Source: Prosapia bicincta
Lineage: Eukaryota; Arthropoda; Insecta; Hemiptera; Cercopidae
Assembly: GCA_036971475.1 (NCBI GenBank)
Contig: JBAIZL010000002.1
Span: forward strand, 134,393,740-134,457,739
Direction of reading: 5' to 3'
DNA length: 64,000 nt
Made by a program: the position numbers and the translations under genes. Shown piece after piece: positions 57,141 through 64,000 of the stretch (position 1 is its first letter; each line of letters begins with the position of its first letter). Under the pieces are notes generated by a model. That model did not search any database, had not been told where the DNA came from, and saw only the letters and a list, made by a program, of their open reading frames with translations.

Positions 57141-58804
57141 TTAATTAATCACTTGAACAATAGTTTATGACTATCCGAACTTTATAAATTTTATAAATTT
57201 GTTAAAACTTACTAGACAAAGGTGATTTACTGAGACTTACTGCTATGTGGTGATCTTCATCAGTCTCTTCTGCTTAGAGATGTCAGGTCTAGCGGTGACG
57301 GTTTTAAAGGCAGGTTTTCGATAGTATCAAAGAGTATGTGCGATTTGTATTGTGTTTGTTCATTTAATATATTTGTACTTTGTGTTTTTGTGTGTCTGTA
57401 AATTTTATATTTTCATATTTTGAGATGTGGTCCTTTTTTGTTGATGTGTAGTATTTTTAGGGTTATGGTAAATGTCTGTGTATTTGTGTCCTGTTTCTTT
57501 TATGTGACTGTAAAATGTTGAGTTTGTGTTCTGTATGTGTTCCTCTACTCTTTGTTTAAAGCTGCGACCTGTTTGTCCAATGTAGAATTTGTTACATTTG
57601 TCGCAGTTTAGTTTGTATACGCCTGGTGCTTGTAGTTTAATCCTTGTTGTTGGTGTCGTGTTGTGTGTTGTATTGTAACTTGTTATTAGTTTTGTATGCT
57701 ATTTTGTATCCTATTTTTTGAAATTTATTTGTTGTTTTGTTTATGTATGGTAATGCGATCTATTTGTTTTCCCTGACTGTATTGTTAATTTTAGTGTTTT
57801 TGTATTTTGTACCATAGTTTGTCTATTATTTTGGTGTTGTATCCATTTATGTATGCTAAATATTTAATTATGTCTAGTTCTTTGTTTATGTTTTCTGTTG
57901 CCATTGGGACTTCTTTAAGTCTATGGAGCATGGATCTGATCGCAGGGTGTTTGTGTTGGATAGAGTGGTTTGAGGTGTTGTGGATAAGTGTGTCTGTGTC
58001 ATCACAAACACGCTGCCTTCAGATCCATGCTCCATAGACGTAAAGAAGTCCCAATGACCACAGAAAACATAAACAAAGAACTAGACACAATTAAATATTT
58101 AGTATACACAAATGGATACAACACCACAATAATAGACAAACTATGTTACAAAATACAAACAAACACTAAAATTAACACTACAGGCAGGGAAAGCAAATAC
58201 TTCGCATTACCATACATAATCAAAACAAAATAGCCCGCAAATTTCAAAAAATAGGATACAAAATAGCATACAAAACTAATAACAAGTTACAATACAAAAT
58301 ACAACACGACAGCAACAACAAAGATAAACTACAAGCACCAGGCCTATACAAACTAAACTGCGACAAATCTAACAAATTCTACTTTGGATAAACAGGTTGC
58401 AGCTTTAAACAAAGAGTAGAGGAACATAAACAGAACACCAACTCAACATTTTATAATCACATAAAAGAAACAGGACACACATACACAGACATTTACCATA
58501 ACCTAGAAATCCTACACATCAACAAAAGGACCACATCTCAACACACTAGAACAATATGAAATTTACAGACACACAAAGTACAAACATATTAAACGAACAA
58601 ACACAATACAAATCACACATACTCTTTGATACTATTGAAAATCTACCTTTGAAACCCTCACCGCTTGACCCGACATCTCCGTGCAAAAGACACTGGTGAA
58701 GATATGCAAATAGCGATCGAAAACGTTCTGTCTCAGTAAGTTTTAAAAAATTTACAAAATTTAAAGTTCAGATAGTCATAAACTATTGTTTAAGTGATTA
58801 ATTA
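57141..58804. mobile_element. Inverted pair of Penelope-like fragments forming a 1.66-kb palindrome
   Basis: The left arm (57141-57956) encodes, on the minus strand, RT C-terminal and GIY-YIG remnants. The right arm (about 58002-58804) encodes the same on the plus strand, opening with HAAFRSMLHRRKEVPMTTEN and reaching a GIY-YIG core at about 58345-58430. About 45 bp separate the arms. The outer edges are the same TTAATTAATCACTT... sequence in opposite orientation. It is the same PLE family as in the 3.65-kb array. Hammerhead-like sequence survives in degraded form (left arm keeps CTGATGA but loses GAAA; right arm has CTGGTGA with GAAA). Confidence 0.85.
58005..58600 (+). pseudogene. PLE reverse transcriptase C-terminal and GIY-YIG remnant
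   Basis: The frame 57988-58233 covers the thumb-side RT region (M-T-T-E-N-I-N-K-E-L-D-T-I-K-Y-L). After a stop, a shifted frame gives Q-A-P-G-L-Y-K-L-N-C-D-K-S and F-Y-F-G-stop-T-G-C-S-F, i.e. a GIY-YIG core with the Q-T-G-R block damaged. No catalytic YVDD is present. Confidence 0.7.
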
Positions 58805-59314
58805 AGATTCACTGAACGTAATGGACTACAAAATTCAAGAATTGAAAAATAATGTCAATGATTCTCTAATAATTACCTGAAGTATTACCTTACACTTCTC
58901 TAAGTTATTTGCTCTTTGTAGATAATTACTGTTTTTGAAGTAAGTTTAAGCCAATGAATTTCTAGAAAAAAATATATTATAAAAATCTTTCAAAAGTATA
59001 CAACTAATTTACAATTAACTTGTAATAGGCAACTCCAACTCATTCAATATTTAAAACAATCAATTACAATAAATAAATTTGTTGTTAATTTCAACAGTAC
59101 AATATTTTTTTCTGGTAAACCCCTAATTATGTTATTATGACTACAACAAAATAAACTAAGAAAATAATGTCTTATGAGGAAGAGCTAAACACGGAACTAA
59201 AAAATATAAAAGCATTAAATATAAGAACAAAAAAGTATGGTTGGCACTAAAAACTAAAATTAAACTAAAAAAGAACTAAAAATTATAGATTGTAATTAAC
59301 ACAAAATTTATTAT

Positions 59315-59494
59315 TTAAAAATTGTTTAAAATTTTATTAACTCTCCCTAAGGGACACAAAAAAGCGATAACACAGTCAATGGCCATGTCATCATTCATCA
59401 TCAACGCCTTTAAACTTGCTCTAATACCATAACGTTCATTAGCATCAGTCAACCCATTACATTCAAACTGACTTTGAATAAAAAATCCATTAGT
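59315..59494 (-). other. Unrecognised open frame of 59 codons
   Basis: Stop-to-stop minus frame with protein-like composition: F-E-C-N-G-L-T-D-A-N-E-R-Y-G-I-R-A, then M-M-N-D-D-M-A-I-D-C-V, ending N-N-F-stop. It could be a terminal exon or a transposon relic; I cannot name a family. Confidence 0.25.
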
Positions 59495-60056
59495 TTAGAC
59501 AAAGGCAAGTATCCACTACCTGATATCTATGATTTAAACAAATTTCTCATGGACAGATAGTTCAACAAAAGATCTCCATGGATGGACCATATCCTTGGTT
59601 TTTGTCATCTTATTGTTATTCACAGATTACAATTCTTCATTCCATAAACAGAATAATGCAAATTTTCCTTTATATAAATAATCATATTTCATGACATACA
59701 GTGTGTAGTCAATACTTTAAGCAATACTTTAAATTTTCCAGGTATTCTGCAGTAATTACAGCAAAATAATACTCTAATATCTAATTAAAGACTGTCTATT
59801 GAATACAAAATGTATTCAACCAAAGGGCTCACAGAAAATATACCTTAAATAAGCCTAAATAAGAAATGTTGTAGTTGAGACATAGATGCTATTGCTATGA
59901 AAATGATAAAGAGTTTTACATTAAAACCTAAAAGCAATCTGTAGGGATAGGATCTTGATGCATAAAATATACAACCAATGGCATTCTCCAGTTTAAACCA
60001 TGTGTCAAAATAATCTCACTCTTTTTCTCTCTGTTTTATCTCTTAATAAAATGTGT

Positions 60057-60068
<12 letters not shown>

Positions 60069-60132
<64 letters not shown>

Positions 60133-60317
60133 ATTCACTTATCACTTTCACTATATGAATTTAAACAAGAATCTTACTTGGTATTTATGCGAGTTAACTT
60201 TCAAGGATTGATAGAATCTCCATATCGAGCATCACTGACCGAGGGTTGTAATAGACAGTCTATGCATACATATAGTGAGTCTATACTCATACATACATAT
60301 AAGTACATATAGTGAAA

Positions 60318-60386
<69 letters not shown>
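60069..60386. repeat. (AT)n microsatellite split by a MITE-like insert
   Basis: AT tracts at about 60069-60118 and 60321-60386 bracket the hairpin element at 60140-60323. A short (GT)n tract follows the left one. Confidence 0.85.
60140..60323. mobile_element. Small MITE-like element with 18-bp perfect terminal inverted repeats
   Basis: TATCACTTTCACTATATG at 60140-60157 and its exact complement CATATAGTGAAAGTGATA at 60306-60323 enclose 148 bp without coding content. It lies inside an AT microsatellite, consistent with a TA-targeting transposon, though the target duplication cannot be defined there. Confidence 0.6.
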
Positions 60387-60389
<3 letters not shown>

Positions 60390-60488
60390 AGCGTTTCCTA
60401 ACATAACAATATTTTCCTTTGTTGATACGTTTCAGAGATTAAGTTCTATAAATTATATTTAGTGTGTAGTGTGTGTGTGTTGCAACGC

Positions 60489-60500
60489 CCCCCCCCCCCC
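60489..60500. repeat. Poly-C tract
   Basis: A run of C after GCAACG at about 60487-60500. Confidence 0.85.
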
Positions 60501-60650
60501 GTGCGCTCCGCTCTGTTTCGGTGTTGTTGCAGAATTTATTTATTTTATATTTATATATCTGCTGCTCACAACGTTTTGTTTACTGTGTTAAGATCCCTAA
60601 ATTTTATCTTGTGTTCCCGCGTAACGTATCACGCCTAAATGCAAGCATAT

Positions 60651-61760
60651 TCCCGCTGACTTCTACCTTGACGTTTGTACGACCTCCCCTAAGATGGTTG
60701 GCAGGTTTGTTGGGTCTGTATATAGTCACACATGTCAGTAAAATAGTCAGCTGGAAAGAAACAACATTTATATGAACACACAAAATTTTCAAAGAATCTT
60801 ACCACTTCATGAGATCTGCAAGCACAGCAAGGGGACGTGCAAAATATGATCATGTTTAAGATACCTATTTTAAAAGGCTCCTGGGTTCTTTAAATATGAT
60901 CTGCCAGTAGACATCGTCTCTGGGCTTCAATACAAAAAACCAACTAATTTTTAGAATAGCTCAATAAAATTGTTCTCAGGAGAGAACTCGTTTCACAAAA
61001 CGCTCTGAATTTTATATATTTATTAATTAATGAAATTTAATTAAACTGTACTTTGATTTTATAATCATTATTTATCAGTTGGAAAAACTAAAAGTTTTTA
61101 TTGGTTGTTCAACACAGGATAAATTCAAATACTGTATGTTTTTATAATGCATTTAATTACTGATTTTAAACTAAAATAATTATCTTTTCAAATAAAACAC
61201 ATTTAACTCCTCCTTATCTTCACAAATTATTAATTAAAAGTTAGTTATTTTTCACATATTTAAAGCCTACATTTCATATACAATTCATTAATTACATTGA
61301 TACATTTTTAAACAAAATTATTTGCAAATTTAACATAATAAAAAATTTGATCTTATTTCAAGATTGAATTGGTAAATCACATTTTATTATAAATAATTTT
61401 TTAATATGATTCAATAAATCTGGTCTTCTTGAAAATGTTTGGCTTATGGCCAAATCCACTTTGTAAATTTAATATTTATTATTCATTATTTCAACATTTT
61501 TGTTATACTAATTAATTTTATCACTTTTAAGATTTATTTAATTTTCAACATAGAATGAAGTCATTGTCTAAGTTTAATTGTTAATTTGAATTTAATAAAT
61601 TTAACTGACTAAATTTGACGTTAATTTGTATATAATAGAGAAAATGACTTGCCAAGGATTTCCCTGCCGGTCTTAGAGTCCTCTCGTCTGGATTCCCTGG
61701 TCCCTGGACATCGGAAGTTGCCATCCCTGGTCAGTCGATGGAAGTCTTTCTCCATTTCCA
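60651..61760. other. Single-copy homologue of array sequence without the PLE
   Basis: The first part (60651-61130) matches 5523-6012 and the last part (61580-61750) matches 8455-8610, with the intervening PLE region of the array absent. A 72-codon plus frame at 61649-61867 lies partly in the shared part; its composition (Ser/Arg/Leu-rich) and lack of conservation in the 8.5-kb copy argue against a host gene. Confidence 0.5.
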
Positions 61761-61869
61761 CGTCCTGGAGGCTGACTCTGGAGCCTTCGTCCATGGATGG
61801 AAGTAGACGGCAGAAACGTGGCTATTTTGGTCCCATCTGGCCTGATGATGGTTGTCTTAGGCGCTGACC

Positions 61870-62490
61870 GACATTAGCACCCCGTATTAAAAATGTTTAC
61901 AGACTGCCTTACAGGTCCCTAAGTTCCTGTATTTATTGCGGCTATGTAACCCTTCCCCTCCGCTCTAAGCTCGTCGCTATCTCAGTTTTAACCTGCATAA
62001 TTTTGTTATCTGTTTTAGAACACTGAAAAATGTTTATTATTTTAAAATGGCTGTAACTTTTTTGTTATTTGAGTTTTTTAAATTCTGTTTTCACTACTGT
62101 TTATTATGGATTTTTCTGGTCATTTCAAAATGTCGATGATAGTTCTACGTGGCCTTGTTCTCAAGTTAGCATTTTTCGGCACTTAGAAATTTTTCACTTC
62201 ACTCTCGTTTGTCAAATTTAGTTAGTTATTACAGTTTCATGCTATTATAATTTCTAATTTGTCTTAATAATACTTATTCAAAATTTTACTGACTTCTTGA
62301 CTCTTTACTATGTTTGTTATACCATAAATTAAGACCTTATTATTCAAATATTAAAATTGTTATTTAAACAATAGGAAATTATTAATTTCTTAATTTGAAC
62401 GGTAATTCAGACCGTTGCAGTGTGTGTGTGTGTGTGAGACAATGGATTGTGACGGAGCTTGCCATACATTATTTTTCTAAGCTTGTTTGT
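61870..62490. other. AT-rich intron
   Basis: No feature apart from a short (GT)n tract near 62421-62436. Confidence 0.5.
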
Positions 62491-62497
62491 TCAACAG

Positions 62498-62598
62498 AAA
62501 GCAGGTTATTGAGGCTTTATGTTCACACAACGTGCTCCCGACAAAAACGAACTGGTTGAAGTGTGATAACACAGTGTACCAACCAAAATACTTCCAAG
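62498..62598 (+). CDS. Candidate coding exon 3 of the unrecognised plus-strand gene
   Basis: Two acceptors are possible: TTCAACAG (exon from 62498) or seven bases on, AAAGCAG (exon from 62505). The donor is CAAG|GTAAAC. A single frame is open: (K-Q)-V then IEALCSHNVLPTKTNWLKCD and N-T-V-Y-Q-P-K-Y-F-Q, ending with one spare base. With the 62505 acceptor it joins in frame to the exon at 53550 (I-L-I-K then V-I-E-A-L); with 62498 another exon must intervene. Not recognised; two Cys, hydrophilic. Confidence 0.65.
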
Positions 62599-62599
62599 G

Positions 62600-63320
62600 T
62601 AAACACCTAGGTTTGGTCAGGTTAGATTAGTGTATTTTAATTTATGTTTGCCGTTAAAAATAACTTCTGATTCATGTTTAGCATAATCAAATTGAATGGG
62701 ATTTTAAAAAAACTTCGCCAATCAGAGAGGTAACCACTGACTTTAATAATAATCACAATAACAAATATTTGGTAGTATTGTGGGAATTTGGGACCAACTG
62801 AGATTAAAATGAAACAATGTTAAAAAACGCATCCTAGAATGATATGCACAAGAATTTTATTTTTATTTTACATGGAGTTATTTTTTATTAATTTTAAGTT
62901 AGGTAAAAATTCAGTGCCGAGTAACTAAAAATATCAGTAATTAAAAATATATTACTTAATACATTCATGATTCAAATACTTGATCAAAACCACCTACTTA
63001 TTAACAAGTAAGTATGTTAGGGCATTATTGAAATTTTACTGATTTTAGACAAACGTTTGAATCTTGAATGAATCCTAAAAACCCAAATAAAAAAAATATA
63101 TATATATATACTAACCTAGAAATAAAACGGAATGTTCCAGCAAAGCAAAACCAACTTACGCAGTTTGTCAAACAGTCAAACATACTTAATAGTTAGTAAC
63201 AATACATAAAAGCATTTCGGAGCATAAAACAAATTGTATTTAAAATCAGTTTTTTAAATGAAATCTTTTTTAATTTTACGTGGTACCGCCACAGATTAAT
63301 GAATACAATGTAACAAAGCA
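62600..63320. other. AT-rich intron or intergenic stretch
   Basis: Nothing identified. Confidence 0.5.
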
Positions 63321-63328
63321 TCAATTAT

Positions 63329-63850
63329 CTATGAGATAGCACGTTGAACGTTCGGAATAGAAAGAAGTTGCAACTCAAGGTTATCGAATATACATTGCTT
63401 TCTTATGCCAAAGGGAACAGTCGAGTGTTGGTGTGAATCGTAATACCGCTCGTGAGAGCTCTTAAAAACAGTATTGAATGCCGGATGTTTAGGTTTGTCC
63501 CAAAGACCAGACATGTGAGAAATTTTTAGTTTCTGAAGTAGTCTTGAAAGGGAAGGTTCCTCAGCCTTGACATTGGCCGAAGGATTACGCTTGATCTAAT
63601 TGCACCAGTAATAGGTCTTAAGTCCAGAGTGGGGGATGGTATTGAGTGTTTTCAAAACTGTAGGTTGTGTAGATGAATAGGCTAGACAGCCATTATCTTT
63701 GTGCGATCTAACAACCGCGAGATAGACAAGTAGCATTCTGCTTCAGTCTCCTCAATTCGTATAACTAAGAACTCTTAACATATTCAATATCTTGTTGCAT
63801 CGAGTTTTCAAATCACCCATGTATGGGATCCACGAAAGTCTTTTGTTAAA
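63329..63850 (-). pseudogene. Jockey-like non-LTR retrotransposon, reverse transcriptase C-terminal relic
   Basis: The minus strand encodes W-I-P-Y-M-G-D-L-K-T-R-C-N-K-I-L-N-M-L-R-V, then L-L-V-Y-L-A-V-V-R-S, D-N-G-C-L-A-Y-S, L-N-T-I-P-H-S-G-L-K and A-E-E-P-S-L-S. These blocks, in this order, are those downstream of the catalytic motif in jockey/CR1-type LINEs (W-x-x-H-I ... L-K ... R-x-L-I-R-S-x-x-D-Y-G ... H-x-x-G-L-R ... E-A-G-E-x-P-L). Three stop codons interrupt it; the tail to 63329 is open. Confidence 0.8.
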
Positions 63851-63927
63851 TGTTCGGATGGTCATAAACTAATGTAAAAGAGATTAATAAGTTTCACCGA
63901 CCGTAATTGACTACAAAATTCAAGAGT
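63849..63927. mobile_element. Penelope-like element outer-end fragment
   Basis: GTTCGGATGGTCATAAACTA followed by GATTAATAAG, ACCGTAATTGACTACAAAAT and TCAAGAG matches the right outer flank of the palindrome at about 58765-58840. No coding part is attached. Confidence 0.65.
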
Positions 63928-64000
63928 TTCTGTTCTGTGTTTTCCATTTCTAAATTTTCCTTTCGCGCTTTAAACTCATCATATTTTGAACAAGAATCTT

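Noticed and set aside
60201..60404. Minus-strand frame with a long Ile-Tyr repeat
   Set aside because: It translates the (AT)n microsatellite and part of a MITE; not a gene.
61649..61867. 72-codon plus frame as a host gene
   Set aside because: The homologous segment at 8.5 kb is not open, there are no splice signals around it, and composition is biased; left as part of a repeat-related region.

Overview
This is an AT-rich animal nuclear sequence, most likely from an insect or other arthropod. The evidence is GT-AG introns around very small exon-like segments, Penelope-like and jockey-type retroelements, pogo/Tigger, hAT and piggyBac-like DNA transposons, and what looks like a nuclear copy of mitochondrial nad6. 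No bacterial gene, operon, CRISPR array or viral gene was found. Most of the window is repeat-derived; the host-gene content consists of short candidate exons whose products I do not recognise.

Layout. 1-382: right part of a pogo-like MITE carrying 49-bp minisatellite units. 530-4.1 kb: first duplicated block (X1), with a Penelope-like (PLE) GIY-YIG relic and a decayed pogo-type transposase gene (psq helix-turn-helix plus C-terminal zinc finger). 4.1-21.1 kb: a head-to-tail array of about 3.65-kb units (A-E; A is expanded, E partial). Each full unit holds a decayed minus-strand exon, a 148-nt plus-strand exon-like segment, a pogo-MITE left end and a foldback PLE fragment; the right arm of the PLE carries a hammerhead-ribozyme-like core. 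21.1-21.9 kb: Tigger transposase remnant. 22.1-26.1 kb: about 500-bp satellite with conserved hairpins. 27.5-36.6 kb and 36.6-43.9 kb: two more copies of the X block (X2, X3), including exon-like segments with conserved splice sites, some intact and some broken; a further exon copy lies at 44.15 kb. 45.26-49.89 kb: a complete hAT element with TIRs and a perfect 8-bp target duplication but a broken, partly triplicated transposase gene. 50.8-62.6 kb: at least three good coding exons of an unrecognised plus-strand gene, in introns filled with a foldback element, a nad6 numt, a pogo MITE, a 1.66-kb PLE palindrome and microsatellites. 63.3-63.9 kb: jockey-like reverse transcriptase relic abutting another PLE end.

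The recurring theme is segmental duplication of exon-bearing DNA along with its transposons: the same exon-like pieces occur two to seven times, open in some copies and frameshifted in others. The strongest leads are the ribozyme-bearing PLE array, the small-exon family in the duplicated blocks, the hairpin satellite and the hAT element. Exon calls rest on splice signals, open frames and conservation among copies only; no transcript evidence was available.
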